Source: Rhodocyclaceae bacterium (lineage in GTDB: Bacteria; Pseudomonadota; Gammaproteobacteria; Burkholderiales; Rhodocyclaceae). Taken from it: a stretch of 64,000 nt of DNA. Positions 1 through 8,969 of the stretch are shown here, piece by piece. Each line of letters starts with the position of its first letter. Within the stretch, counting starts at the first letter, position 1. The notes under the pieces are model-generated. The model saw only the letters and a program-made list of their open reading frames with translations. It had not been told where the DNA came from and ran no database searches. A program made the translations under genes and the position numbers. The stretch is taken from assembly GCA_006218025.1 (NCBI GenBank), contig VBWA01000004.1, positions 62,001-126,000 of the forward strand. Direction: 5' to 3'.

Positions 1-82
1 GGCCGCCTTGGTCAGTGGGATAGCCAGTGCTCGATTTGCGAATCGAACACGCCGATGGCGATAATTTCCTGTCGTTCGCTTG

Positions 83-577
83 CTATTTATTCAGCGCCTC
101 CACCGCCTTGGTCGCAGCAACGTGATCGGGGTTGAGGCTCGCCATGCCACCCTTGGGAATCCTTACGCCGCTCGACATCATGAATCCCATCAGGTCACCC
201 CGGGTCGTCTGCTCGGCCTTGATCTTGGTGACCAAGTTGTCACCCAGGGCATGTTCCACCTCAAGCCGGGCACGGTTGATATCCGCCGGAAGTGCCTTGG
301 ACTCAATCAGGTTGGCAAGCTTCTGCCAGTGGCGTGCTATTTCGGGGCGGCTGCCGGATGGAACCGTATCGGGGTCGTCCTTGAGTGCCTGCATGACACC
401 CAGTGCCAATTGGGTATGTGGACTCAAGGCGTCCTCATAGCTGGTGTTCCAGCCCGCATCGGACACAACCGGCCCCATCGTTGGCCCCATACAACCGGCT
501 GTCGCCAGAGCCAGCGTGCCGGCCAGTGCCACGGGGAACAGGGTCTTGCGCAACAATTGAAATGTGCGATATTTCAT
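83..577 (-). CDS. Small lipoprotein of unknown function
   Basis: Encodes 164 residues beginning with a basic n-region and a hydrophobic stretch that ends in a lipobox (ATAGC, Cys29), so a membrane-anchored lipoprotein is predicted. The mature part is hydrophilic and mostly helical in character, and I recognise no domain in it. It starts 48 bases downstream of the FadL-like gene stop on the same strand, so the two are probably co-transcribed. A GAGGAG sequence about a dozen bases upstream supports the chosen ATG. The function is unknown; the pairing suggests an accessory role at the outer membrane. Confidence 0.75.
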   Translation of the reverse strand: MKYRTFQLLRKTLFPVALAGTLALATAGCMGPTMGPVVSDAGWNTSYEDALSPHTQLALGVMQALKDDPDTVPSGSRPEIARHWQKLANLIESKALPADINRARLEVEHALGDNLVTKIKAEQTTRGDLMGFMMSSGVRIPKGGMASLNPDHVAATKAVEALNK

Positions 578-625
578 CGTGTTCTTCAGCTCCTCTGGTG
601 ATAAGTGCGCAAGAACTCTTGGTCT

Positions 626-1813
626 TTAGTGGCGGTAGGTAAACTGCATGGTCACGAGATTGGTCTCGAAGCTCACCCTGGTCGGAGCACCGACGCTCGC
701 GGTCATCTCGTTCTTGAGGCCATGACTGAGCGAAAAGGTGAGTGCCGAATTTTTGCTGACCTTGGCTGTTATCCCGGCCGATAGATGATGTTCGACGATG
801 GCGGTGACGCCGGCATTGTTGTTGATGTCTTTTTCGCCGATCGGCGATTTGCCATAGTTGTAGCCGGCCAGCAGCGAGATGTTGTCGGAGAAACGGTACT
901 TGGCGCCCAGCGCCAGTACGTTCTGATCCGTCCAGTTGTAGGCCAGATTCTTGGTTTTTGCAGCGGTCGGGCCAACAAGCGTGGCTGTAGTACGCACATC
1001 GCTGAAATTGAGCCACTTGAGGTCGGCCTCCAGAAGCAGCTTCTCGGTTAGCTGGTGGGAAATGCCGACCGAGACGGTCTGAGGATCCTGAAATGAAAGA
1101 CGCCATTTGCCGTCATCCATGTTCCACTCCAGATCCTCGTTGTATGAACGGCTGGTGTAAGCAGCGCCGAAGTTCGTGCGGTCGTTGATCCGATAGATCG
1201 TCCCAAGCACGAAAGAGCCGCCATAAGCGACATCGTTCGGAAAGTTCATGGATTTTGGCGGCAGGGTTGACGTATCGAAGTTCTTGATCGACATCTGATT
1301 GACCACGAGGCTCAGATTGGCGCCGACCGACAGTCGGTCGTTGACTCTGTACGCGATGGCAGGGCCGATGCGCACCGACACCCGACTGGCAACAACCGCC
1401 GCATTGGCAGGTCCCAACTTGAATGCCTCTGCCGGGAAGTCCACACCGCCGCCGGATATCGGATAGGCGCCGACGCTGACGGTATAGTCCCGTCCGAACA
1501 ATTCACTCTGGAAGGCAAAACCACCGGTTGCCATGATGTATGCGTTGCTGTCGCTATCCACTCCGTTCATGCTGCGCTTCGGGTTAAGTAGCGACAGATT
1601 CATGTCGAAACGGGTATGACTTTCCCCCATGTTCAAATAGGACAGTCCAGCCGGGTTGCTGAGTGCCGTGGTGACATCCTGAGGCATGGCGACAACCGCC
1701 CCTCCCATGGCATTGGCAATGGCGCTATAGCCGACCATCTGGTCGCCGTTGTTGGCCATGGCCCCGCTCGAGATGAGCGCGCTGGCGCAGATTGCTGCGG
1801 CTTTCTGTTTCAT
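626..1813 (-). CDS. OmpP1/FadL-family outer-membrane transport protein
   Basis: Encodes 395 residues: a signal peptide ending near AMA (about residue 20), then an N-terminal NGDQMVGYSAIANAMGGA segment typical of the FadL/OmpP1/TodX family hatch domain, followed by alternating strands of a beta-barrel. The conserved DVTTALSNPAGLS segment is a family hallmark. Members carry long-chain fatty acids or hydrophobic aromatics across the outer membrane; the substrate cannot be read from the sequence. A strong AAAGGAGG ribosome site lies just upstream of the ATG. It is followed closely by the lipoprotein gene on the same strand. Confidence 0.88.
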   Translation of the reverse strand: MKQKAAAICASALISSGAMANNGDQMVGYSAIANAMGGAVVAMPQDVTTALSNPAGLSYLNMGESHTRFDMNLSLLNPKRSMNGVDSDSNAYIMATGGFAFQSELFGRDYTVSVGAYPISGGGVDFPAEAFKLGPANAAVVASRVSVRIGPAIAYRVNDRLSVGANLSLVVNQMSIKNFDTSTLPPKSMNFPNDVAYGGSFVLGTIYRINDRTNFGAAYTSRSYNEDLEWNMDDGKWRLSFQDPQTVSVGISHQLTEKLLLEADLKWLNFSDVRTTATLVGPTAAKTKNLAYNWTDQNVLALGAKYRFSDNISLLAGYNYGKSPIGEKDINNNAGVTAIVEHHLSAGITAKVSKNSALTFSLSHGLKNEMTASVGAPTRVSFETNLVTMQFTYRH

Positions 1814-2399
1814 TGTTTCCCCTCCTTTTGTGGTTGAACAAAACGATGCTTTTTGCCAGCAACCATGCCGGCATAATTCTTATTCTTTGAACTTCGGCAA
1901 AATATATAGCGTGGCAGCCCACCCGTTATTTCCCGGATGAAACTGTTTGGTGACAGTTGGTTACGGTGATCGAGGAAGGCGCTGAGTTCGAAAATCTGAC
2001 GCAGGCGATAGCGGCCCGATGGATGACTGGGAGTCCATTTCGGCAGGAATCGTGCCCCGCGCCGAGACCGGGATCGACATTCGCCGCGTTGCAGCGCCTG
2101 TCAATGGCGTAGTGCGACGAAGCGATGCCAACTTTGCGTGTAGCTTGTCCGGAGGGGCGTCAGCCCAGCATGATCCCAGCATGATCCCAAGATGAACCGA
2201 CCGACCGGATAGGCCTACGTCATTTACCGCCTGGCACTGACCATCGCCGAACCGTTGTTACGGTATTTGCCGGCATCCTTGGGTATCCGGTGACTATCCG
2301 TAACACATCGTCACGAATATCTCGTCCTGGGAAATCTTGCGGAAGCCCGTCGGGCGGATGATGTCAGGCATTCGCATGAGTGAAAGAAGGAGGGTTTAA
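1814..2399. other. Divergent intergenic region, no gene recognised
   Basis: About 590 bases lie between the FadL-like gene (minus strand) and the porin gene (plus strand), so it should hold both promoters. I see an 11-base direct duplication (CAGCATGATCC twice, near 2165-2190) and GTTACGG/CCGTAAC arms separated by roughly 35 bases near 2255-2302. A strong AAGGAGG sits at the right edge, before the porin start. No convincing coding frame or RNA gene is visible. Confidence 0.5.
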
Positions 2400-3866
2400 T
2401 TGAGGACACGAGCCGCGCGAGAGCAGTTGCCGGAATCGGCTGGTCTATTGGCCGATGGGACCGTACATGCTACTCACCCAATGATTTCCGAAGACACGGG
2501 GACCCTCGGTGCTGGCGGCACGGTAGGTAGAAACCTGCTGAACGGGCGACTGCAAGCAGCGGCCGTCGCGCTCCTCGCCGGTCTCGCAATGCCGGCGGCG
2601 GCCGAGCCGGAAGCCGCCCCCGACTATGCCGGGACGACCTTGACTGGCGACTGGAACGGCGCGCGCAGCGAACTCTGGCAGCGCGGCTTGGCGCTCGAAG
2701 CCGGGCTCAAGCTCGATAGCTTGCACAACCGCGGCGGGGCGACGGATGGCGGCCACACGCTCAGCCACCTGGAATTGAAGCTGCGCGCCGACCTGGAAAA
2801 ACTAATGGGCTGGAGCAATGCCGTCGCCTACGTCAACAGCAACACCGACGCCGGGTCCGGCATCAACGCGCGGCACACCGGGAGCCTGATGGGGGTCAGC
2901 AACATCGAGGTGCCGGTGCCGACCACGCGCCTGTTCCATGCCTGGGTACAGAAGGGTTTCCTCGACGATCGCTTCTCCCTGCTGGTCGGCATCTATCCGA
3001 TCGACTCGGAATTCTTCACCATGGATTCGGCGGCGACGCTGCTGCATCCGGCCTATGGCCCGCCCGCCGATCTGGCGCTGACCAATACGCCGTCCGTGTT
3101 CAACAACGCCGCCTTCGGCCTTCGCGCCAAATGGTTTTCCGAAGGTCGCGAGGTCTATGCGATGGCGGCCCTGATGGACGGCATTCCCAACGATCCGGCG
3201 CGACCGAAAGCCACAGCCATCCGCTTCGCCAAAGGCGATGGCGCCTTCGTCATCGGCGAAATCGGCTGGATGCCGCTGGAAACGGGACATAGCTTCGAGC
3301 CTGTCGACCCGGCACAAGTGCGACAAACGCCAGGACTTGTCGCCCATGAAAAGTACGGGGGCCTCAGCAAGTATGCCATCGGCCTCTGGCGCTACGGCAA
3401 TCGCGTCGCCGACCAGCTCGACGTCGACGCCGACAACAACCCGCTGCAGCGTCGCTCGCAGGGGGGCTACCTGCTCGCCGAGCGGACGCTCTTCAGTCTC
3501 GGCGGCGACGCCGGACGGGACGTCACGGCCTTTGGCCGCTACTCGTTCAGTAGCGGCGATTCGACGTCCATCGACCGCATGTGGAATCTTGGCCTGCGCC
3601 TGCGCGGACCGTTCGCCAGCCGGCCGGATGACAGTCTTGCAATCGGCTGGACGCGCAGCCGTCTGGCATCGAAATGGCGCGCGGCTCAGGCGGCTGCCGG
3701 CACCGACACGGCGACCAGCGAAGATGCCATCGAAATCAGTTGGCGCGTGGCGATCACGCCTTGGCTGGCGCTGCAACCCGACCTGCAATACATCCGCCAT
3801 CCGGGCGGCGCAACGGCCGCCCGCCACGCGACGCTCGCGGGCGGGCGTGTCGAGATCGTTTTCTGA
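2400..3866 (+). CDS. OprB-family carbohydrate-type porin
   Basis: Encodes 488 residues from a TTG start placed 7 bases after a strong AAGGAGG. The body contains the OprB pattern: TLTGDWNGARSEL after the signal sequence, a strand-rich barrel, and a terminal aromatic residue (VEIVF). The predicted signal segment (LQAAAVALLAGLAMPAAA) begins about 50 residues in, so either the true start is the internal ATG at 2481 or the protein has an unusual N-terminal extension. That extension includes a degenerate copy of the dispersed repeat (2506-2526). OprB proteins let sugars and similar small solutes through the outer membrane; the substrate is unknown here. Confidence 0.85.
   Translation: MRTRAAREQLPESAGLLADGTVHATHPMISEDTGTLGAGGTVGRNLLNGRLQAAAVALLAGLAMPAAAEPEAAPDYAGTTLTGDWNGARSELWQRGLALEAGLKLDSLHNRGGATDGGHTLSHLELKLRADLEKLMGWSNAVAYVNSNTDAGSGINARHTGSLMGVSNIEVPVPTTRLFHAWVQKGFLDDRFSLLVGIYPIDSEFFTMDSAATLLHPAYGPPADLALTNTPSVFNNAAFGLRAKWFSEGREVYAMAALMDGIPNDPARPKATAIRFAKGDGAFVIGEIGWMPLETGHSFEPVDPAQVRQTPGLVAHEKYGGLSKYAIGLWRYGNRVADQLDVDADNNPLQRRSQGGYLLAERTLFSLGGDAGRDVTAFGRYSFSSGDSTSIDRMWNLGLRLRGPFASRPDDSLAIGWTRSRLASKWRAAQAAAGTDTATSEDAIEISWRVAITPWLALQPDLQYIRHPGGATAARHATLAGGRVEIVF
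2506..2526 (+). repeat. Degenerate copy of the dispersed bipartite repeat
   Basis: Reads TCGGTGCTGGCGGCACGGTA, matching the repeat core at most positions but with changes in both arms. It encodes LGAGGTV, close to the VGAG(D/G)TA read from intact copies in the same orientation. It lies in the extra N-terminal region of the porin frame. It could be a decayed copy or a chance match. Confidence 0.35.
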
Positions 3867-4261
3867 GTTCTGAAAAGTCGGCGCTGATGAAGGCCCTGCG
3901 CTACAAGACGGTCGTGCAAGAAACGCGCTCCTCGCCGTAGCGGATGGCGATACGGCGCGCGGGACGGCAACATCGCTCGATTGCCGCACCGCTTCGAGCA
4001 TGTGTTTACGACGAAACGGTGGCCGAGGCCTGGCTGCGGCTGTTCATGGAGAAGAATTACGCGCTATAGGCGGGCCTTCCGAAGCGACCGCCCATCTTGG
4101 CCGGTGGCTTTCCATTGAAAAACTGGACCAGACCGGTTCGATCCGCGGCAAACAAGCGGGAATAAACGGGGCGGACACGGCCCGCGATTCGACCGCGCCG
4201 CGCCGTCCCGCCGCGACCGACTCCTGGTATTCGAATCGGCAGTCGGTGCCAATGCAGGCGA
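3867..4261. other. Convergent intergenic region with a partial repeat and a small coding remnant
   Basis: About 395 bases separate the porin (plus) and the sensor kinase (minus). The left arm of the dispersed repeat (AAAAGTCGGCGCTG) appears at 3873-3886 without its right arm. A short plus-strand frame at 3944-4069 (41 codons) ends in VYDETVAEAWLRLFMEKNYAL, which looks like genuine protein sequence with no obvious ribosome site, so it may be the tail of a decayed gene. I could not identify its family. No terminator with a T-run is obvious. Confidence 0.4.
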
Positions 4262-5578
4262 TCACTCCGTGGGCAGGGTCAACCAGGCCTCCAGCCCACC
4301 CTCTGAACGGGAACCGATGTCCACTTGCCAGCCATGGGTGTCTGCCAGTTGGCGCGCGATGGCCAGCCCCAATCCGGCGCCTCCGGTGATTTGACTGCGA
4401 GACGTCTCGACCCTATGAAACGGCTGGAACACGGCGCTCATCTGTTCCGCTGGAATGCCCGGCCCACGGTCGAGGACGCCAATGCGGACCTTCTTCGCGG
4501 TCTGCTCGGCAACCAGTTCTACGGGCTGATCAACGCCATAGCGCAGCGCATTGTCGAGCAGGTTGCCAATCACCCGCCGCAGTGCCGATGGCGGCGCCTG
4601 AACCTGGCAGGCTTGCGGCGTGACCCTCACATGCACCCGGCCGTCCGGTGCCCCCGCCGCCATGTCGGCGAGCAAGGCCGGTACGTCGATTTCCGCCGCA
4701 GCTTCACGTTCCATGCCGCGCGCGAGATCGAGTACCTGCCCGATCAGGCTGTCCATTTCCTCGATGTCCTTTTCCATCCGCGCGATCCGCTCCGCTGTCG
4801 GCCGCTCTTCCAGCAGCGCCAGCGCCAGGCGCATGCGTGCCAGCGGCGTGCGCAGGTCGTGCGAAACGCCGGCCAGCAGCGTGGTGCGCGCCGCAAGCAG
4901 CTCGCGGACCTGGCGCGCCATCTGGTTGAAGCGGCGCGCCAGCGTCGCCAGTTCGCGCGGCCCGGTTTCGGGAAGCAGCTCAGGCAACTCGCCGCGGCCG
5001 ACCTCGGTCACCGCCTGTTCGAGACGGGCCAGCGGGCCCACGGTGCGCCGCGCCAGCCAGACCGCGGCCAGCATGGCCAGCAGCACGCCGGCGATGGCGG
5101 AGATCAGCAGGGTGCGAATCGGCTGGGCGCCCAGGCGCGATTCCGGGAAGCCGACCGCGATGCTGGCATCGCCGGAAGGCAGCGCGATCCAGTACCAGGT
5201 TTCTCCCTGAATGATTTCGCGCGACAGATGCCGCGGGCGTCCGGTCTTTTCCGCGAGGACGCTCTCGAGGATGTTCAGGTAGGGGCCATGCCACTCGTCC
5301 GCCCCGGCCGGCGGAAGTTCGGCGCGCAGGGACAGCAGGTGCGCTTGCGCCAGTTCCCGCTCGAAATCCGGCCGGGTCTGCGGCGGCAGCTCGCTCCAGG
5401 TTTGCGCCGCCAGCACCATCAGCCCGGCAAGGTCCTCCGCCGAGCGGCGCGCCACCGGCAGCATCAGGAGCCAGACCACGGCCGCCGCCATCAGCAGTTC
5501 GAAGACGATGAACACGGCGGCCAGCAGCAGGGCGTTTTGGCGCGCCAGACTGGTGGCGCCCGCCGCGTTCCCGCTCAT
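4262..5578 (-). CDS. EnvZ-type sensor histidine kinase
   Basis: Encodes 438 residues: transmembrane helix 1 (about 18-42), a periplasmic sensor region of about 110 residues, transmembrane helix 2 (about 156-177), a HAMP linker, a HisKA dimerisation domain with phosphoacceptor His240 in AGVSHDLRTP, and a C-terminal ATPase domain with an N-box (NLLDNALRYG), G1 box (DRGPGIP) and G2 box (GGAGLGLAIA). It passes phosphate to the response regulator encoded just upstream; the two overlap by ATGA, so they are translationally coupled. The stimulus is unknown. A MipA/OmpV gene lies divergently next to the pair and is a plausible target. Confidence 0.92.
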   Translation of the reverse strand: MSGNAAGATSLARQNALLLAAVFIVFELLMAAAVVWLLMLPVARRSAEDLAGLMVLAAQTWSELPPQTRPDFERELAQAHLLSLRAELPPAGADEWHGPYLNILESVLAEKTGRPRHLSREIIQGETWYWIALPSGDASIAVGFPESRLGAQPIRTLLISAIAGVLLAMLAAVWLARRTVGPLARLEQAVTEVGRGELPELLPETGPRELATLARRFNQMARQVRELLAARTTLLAGVSHDLRTPLARMRLALALLEERPTAERIARMEKDIEEMDSLIGQVLDLARGMEREAAAEIDVPALLADMAAGAPDGRVHVRVTPQACQVQAPPSALRRVIGNLLDNALRYGVDQPVELVAEQTAKKVRIGVLDRGPGIPAEQMSAVFQPFHRVETSRSQITGGAGLGLAIARQLADTHGWQVDIGSRSEGGLEAWLTLPTE

Positions 5579-6315
5579 GTGGCTTCGCCGCGCGGGTTGA
5601 ACAGATAGCCCTCGCCGCGAATGGTGCGGACATAGGCCGGTGCCGCAGGATCGGTCTCGATCTTGCGTCGCAGGCGGGTGACGCGGATGTCGATACTGCG
5701 GTCGAAAGGGTCGCGTGCGAAGCCCTTGAGCCGATCGACCAGGTCGTCGCGCGAGAGCACGCGATTGGGGCGCTCGGTGAATATGCGCAACAAGTCGAAC
5801 TCGGCGCCGGTCAGGCGAACTTCGACGCCCGCGCGCAGCAGGCGATGCGCCTCCAGGTCGAGCACGAAGGGACCGAAGCGGCGTTCGGTCGCCTGCTCAT
5901 CGGCGGACTTTGCGGTGACGGCATTGGAGTGGGCGCTGCCGGAGGCGCGGCGCAGCAAGGCGCGCAGTCGAGCCAGCAATTCGCGCGGGCCGAAGGGCTT
6001 GGCCAGGTAGTCGTCGGCGCCGACTTCGAGGCCGACCACACGGTCGATTTCCTCGCCGCGCGCGGACAGCATCAGGATCGGCACGGCGGAATGCGTCCGC
6101 AGATCGCGGGCGAGGCTCAGGCCGTCCTCGCCGGGCAGCATCAGGTCGAGCACGATGGCATCGGGCATGCCCTGGCCGAGTGCGCGCCGCATTGCCGCGC
6201 CGTCGCCGACGGCTTCCACCGCGAAACCGTTGGCATCGAGGTACTCGGCGAGCAGATCGCGCAACGCGGGATCGTCGTCGACCACCAGGATGCGCGCGGG
6301 TGCGGAAGAACTCAT
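5575..6315 (-). CDS. OmpR-type response regulator
   Basis: Encodes 246 residues: a receiver domain with acidic pair Asp13/Asp14, phosphoacceptor Asp57 in IVLDLMLPGEDG and Lys107 in LAKPF, then a winged-helix DNA-binding domain ending in VRTIRGEGYLF, typical of OmpR/PhoB regulators. The start at 6315 (MSSSAPARILVVDDD) is preferred over an upstream in-frame ATG, because the upstream extension is not family-like and runs into the intergenic region. The stop overlaps the kinase start (ATGA). It is transcribed divergently from the MipA/OmpV-like gene across about 150 bases, which would hold any binding sites for autoregulation or for control of that gene. Confidence 0.92.
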   Translation of the reverse strand: MSSSAPARILVVDDDPALRDLLAEYLDANGFAVEAVGDGAAMRRALGQGMPDAIVLDLMLPGEDGLSLARDLRTHSAVPILMLSARGEEIDRVVGLEVGADDYLAKPFGPRELLARLRALLRRASGSAHSNAVTAKSADEQATERRFGPFVLDLEAHRLLRAGVEVRLTGAEFDLLRIFTERPNRVLSRDDLVDRLKGFARDPFDRSIDIRVTRLRRKIETDPAAPAYVRTIRGEGYLFNPRGEAT

Positions 6316-6464
6316 GTGCGCAGTGTAACGCGCGGCCGCGACCCACCGCGTTGCCGGAAACGCTCTGAAACAAACTGATACGCGCCGATGCGGGCGCGAC
6401 ATGGCGGCGTTACCGGCGGTGCCCATGATGCGTCCATCGAAACCGCCAACCTAGGAGCTTGACA

Positions 6465-7280
6465 ATGAACTTGATACCGATGCCCCATGCCGCCATGCCA
6501 ACCATGGCCCTGCTGATGATGATCGCCGCCGCTCCGGCGGCGGCGGACGGGGACATGCCGCAGCCGGGGCGCGAGGGCTTGCATGGCGCCATCGGTCTTG
6601 GAGTCGGGGTGCGACCCGCTTATGAAGGTTCCGGCGAAAACCAGACGCGACTCACGCCGAACATCAGGCTGTTTTACGGCGATACATGGTTTCTCAGCGG
6701 CATGAGCGCGGGTGCCAATCTGTTCAGGCACCGCACCGCTCAGGACATCAGCATCAGCGCCGGACCGATGCTGGCCTTGCGCCACGGTCGCGAGGAAGGC
6801 GACCACGCCGAATTGAGGGGGCTGGGCGATATCGACCGCAGCCTCGATGCAGGCGGTTTCATCCGCCTGCACAAGGGTGGCTGGCAGGCGCGAGCCGATC
6901 TGCGCAAGGATGTCAGCAATGGCGATGGCGGTACGACGCTGCGGCTTTCGGCCGGTTACGGCATGCCCGTCAGCCAGAAGCTGCGTCTGCGCGCCAATCT
7001 CGACACGGCCTGGGCTTCGTCCGCCTACATGAGCACCTTCTACGGCATCGACGCAACCCAGTCGGCGAACTCGGGCATCGCCCAATACACGGCGGGGGCC
7101 GGCTTCAAGCATGTCGGTGCCAGCCTCATGGCCGATTACGCGATCAGCCGCGAGTGGGGCGGCTTCGCCTCGCTGCGCCACACGCGGCTGATCGGTGACG
7201 CGGCCGACAGCCCCATCGTCGCGACCCTGGGCAGCAGGAACCAGGTGGCGGCAAGCGTCGGCGTGAATTACCGCTTCTGA
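6465..7280 (+). CDS. MipA/OmpV-family outer-membrane protein
   Basis: Encodes 271 residues with a signal peptide (cleavage near APAAA, about residue 25), then GAIGLGVGVRPAYEGSGE, the typical opening of MipA/OmpV barrels, and a terminal NYRF aromatic end for outer-membrane insertion. The ATG at 6465 has AGGAG 7 bases upstream and is preferred over the TTG two codons earlier. MipA was described as a scaffold for murein hydrolases, and relatives are often metal- or antibiotic-induced. Location beside an OmpR/EnvZ pair fits regulated envelope adaptation; this is inference. Confidence 0.85.
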   Translation: MNLIPMPHAAMPTMALLMMIAAAPAAADGDMPQPGREGLHGAIGLGVGVRPAYEGSGENQTRLTPNIRLFYGDTWFLSGMSAGANLFRHRTAQDISISAGPMLALRHGREEGDHAELRGLGDIDRSLDAGGFIRLHKGGWQARADLRKDVSNGDGGTTLRLSAGYGMPVSQKLRLRANLDTAWASSAYMSTFYGIDATQSANSGIAQYTAGAGFKHVGASLMADYAISREWGGFASLRHTRLIGDAADSPIVATLGSRNQVAASVGVNYRF

Positions 7281-7309
7281 CCGGCAACTCTTCACCCAAG
7301 GGAAATCCC

Positions 7310-7714
7310 ATGAACGACACGCTCTCGCGCTATGCACTCTACGCCATCGCCAGCATCGCCCTGGCCTTCGGCCTGCTCACCATCGTCTCCGGCGGCCAGG
7401 TGCTGTTCGGCAGCGAGGCGGCGCGCGAGGCGGCCGGCCACTACCTGCCCTTCGTCGTCTGGTTCAACTTCCTCGCCGGATTCGCCTATGTCGCCGCGGC
7501 GCTCGGCCTGGCGACCCGGCAAGCCTGGGCGGCGCACCTGGCGCTCGTCATCGCGGTCGCCACGGCATTGGTGTTCTTCTATTTCGGCCTGTTCATCCTC
7601 ACCGGCGCGCAGTTTGAAATGCGCACCGTCGGCGCCATGAGCTTGCGCACGGCGCTGTGGGCGGGCATCGCCTGGTTCGCCCGACGCCGGATCGGCCTGC
7701 ACGGCGAACACTGA
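7310..7714 (+). CDS. Small four-helix membrane protein, unknown
   Basis: Encodes 134 residues with four predicted membrane segments (about 8-29, 45-66, 72-96 and 104-124) and almost no soluble part. It follows the MipA/OmpV-like gene by 29 bases on the same strand and is probably co-transcribed. I recognise no catalytic motif. It resembles the many short inner-membrane proteins of unknown function next to envelope stress genes. Confidence 0.75.
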   Translation: MNDTLSRYALYAIASIALAFGLLTIVSGGQVLFGSEAAREAAGHYLPFVVWFNFLAGFAYVAAALGLATRQAWAAHLALVIAVATALVFFYFGLFILTGAQFEMRTVGAMSLRTALWAGIAWFARRRIGLHGEH

Positions 7715-7804
7715 GCGGATATGACGGGCGTCTCGTTTCAGCACACGCAGCAAATCGCCGTCACGACGGCCATCGAAGTCAACGTTCAACCACAGGAGAA
7801 AATC

Positions 7805-8164
7805 ATGAAAGCAGCACGAGTTTTCAGCTTCACCCTCATCGGCATCGGCATGCTGGGTGCCGGCAGTGTTCTTGCGGACGATCTGCCCTTGCCCGCGGAT
7901 CCCGTGCAACAACGCGAGCAGATGCGAGGCATGAGCGCCGAGGATCGCACCGCCTACCGGGATCAGATGCAGGAACGTATGCGCAGCATGACGCCGGAGG
8001 AACAGAAACTGATGCGCGACACGCGCGCCGACGGCCGCGCCCGCGTGGAAAGCTCGGCGGACGAGGGAACACGCCAGCGCAGCCGCGACGGCAGCGGGCA
8101 GGGACGCGGACAAGGCGGTGGCAAAGGTGGCGGCATGGGTGGCGGCGGGCGCGGACGTTCGTGA
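7805..8164 (+). CDS. Small secreted Gly-rich protein (paralog 1)
   Basis: Encodes 119 residues from an ATG with GGAGA 6 bases upstream. It has a signal peptide ending near VLADD, a central charged helical part with MxxMSAEDR and MRSMTPEEQKLMRD repeats rich in Arg, Glu and Met, and a C-terminal tail made almost wholly of Gly, Arg and Ser. It is a clear paralog of the gene at 9712-10032. It resembles the loose group of periplasmic proteins with M-x-PEE repeats (CpxP/Spy-like in composition only), but I cannot assign it. It sits directly before the sulfotransferase gene. Confidence 0.72.
   Translation: MKAARVFSFTLIGIGMLGAGSVLADDLPLPADPVQQREQMRGMSAEDRTAYRDQMQERMRSMTPEEQKLMRDTRADGRARVESSADEGTRQRSRDGSGQGRGQGGGKGGGMGGGGRGRS
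7979..8040 (+). repeat. 62-base direct repeat, copy A
   Basis: This stretch inside the first small secreted protein matches 57 of 62 bases with 9853-9914 in the second. It encodes the shared segment MRSMTPEEQKLMRD followed by ADGRA. The two copies flank the sulfotransferase and APS kinase genes in the same orientation. Confidence 0.85.
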
Positions 8165-8204
8165 TCATGGGCGGACATCGGATCGCGAGCAGTGGATACG
8201 GCAG

Positions 8205-8969
8205 ATGAGACTGGCCAAGGCAATCCGCCTGCTGCCGCGGTGCTGGGGCGACAACTCGCTGCTCAAGCGCCGCGGCTTCATCCTGCTGTGCAGCCACATG
8301 CGCGCGCGCACCACGCTGCTGAGCCACATCGTCGGAAGCCATCCGTCGGTTTGCGGCTATGCGGAACTGCACCAGAAACTGCGCGGCTGGCCGGACCTTC
8401 TCGAACTCAGCGCCAAGGCCGAAGATGCCAGTGGCAAGTTCGCGGCCGGGCGCCACGTGCTGGACAAGATCGTGCATGACCTGCCGATCCGGCGCAAGGT
8501 TCTCGATCGCGACGACATGTCGATCGTGATCATGGTGCGCGATCCTGTGCAAACCATCCGCAGCATTCTGGAGATACAGTCCGGCGGCATCCGCGATCTG
8601 GATGGCGCCTGCGATTACTACGCGTCCCGCCTTGCGTCACTGCGCGATCTGATCGAACGTCGCCAGGGGCGCGTGTTCTATATGGATTCCGAGGCACTGG
8701 TTGCAAGAACGGCTGAAACGCTATCGGTCCTGGGCAGCTATCTGGGCATCGCTCCGGGACTCTCCGAAGACTACCGGTTGTTCAAGCATACGGGGCGGCC
8801 CAAGTACGGCGACATATCAAAGAAGATCATGGCGGGCCGGATCGTTCGTGTCAAGGACTCGGCGCAGCCGACCTTCGCGAATGCCCACCGGTTGCACGAA
8901 ATGCGGAGTATTCATGAATCACTCCGGCAATTTGCCAGAGCAAACACGCAGCATCATGTTTTCGCCTGA
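8205..8969 (+). CDS. Sulfotransferase-family protein
   Basis: Encodes 254 residues. Near the N-terminus SHMRARTTLLSHIVGSHP matches the 5'-phosphosulfate-binding loop of PAPS-dependent sulfotransferases, and IVIMVRDPVQTIRSI (about residues 106-120) matches the 3'-phosphate-binding segment. It should transfer sulfate from PAPS to a hydroxyl or amine on an unknown acceptor. The start at 8205 avoids a long overlap with the upstream gene. Its end overlaps the start of the APS kinase gene by 14 bases, so donor synthesis and use look coupled. The acceptor (glycan, lipid or protein) cannot be told. Confidence 0.8.
   Translation: MRLAKAIRLLPRCWGDNSLLKRRGFILLCSHMRARTTLLSHIVGSHPSVCGYAELHQKLRGWPDLLELSAKAEDASGKFAAGRHVLDKIVHDLPIRRKVLDRDDMSIVIMVRDPVQTIRSILEIQSGGIRDLDGACDYYASRLASLRDLIERRQGRVFYMDSEALVARTAETLSVLGSYLGIAPGLSEDYRLFKHTGRPKYGDISKKIMAGRIVRVKDSAQPTFANAHRLHEMRSIHESLRQFARANTQHHVFA

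Noticed and set aside
2222-2300. A short peptide frame (VIYRLALTIAEPLLRYL) in the 1.8-2.4 kb gap
   Set aside because: A stop precedes it directly, no start codon or ribosome site is present, and it is too short to identify.
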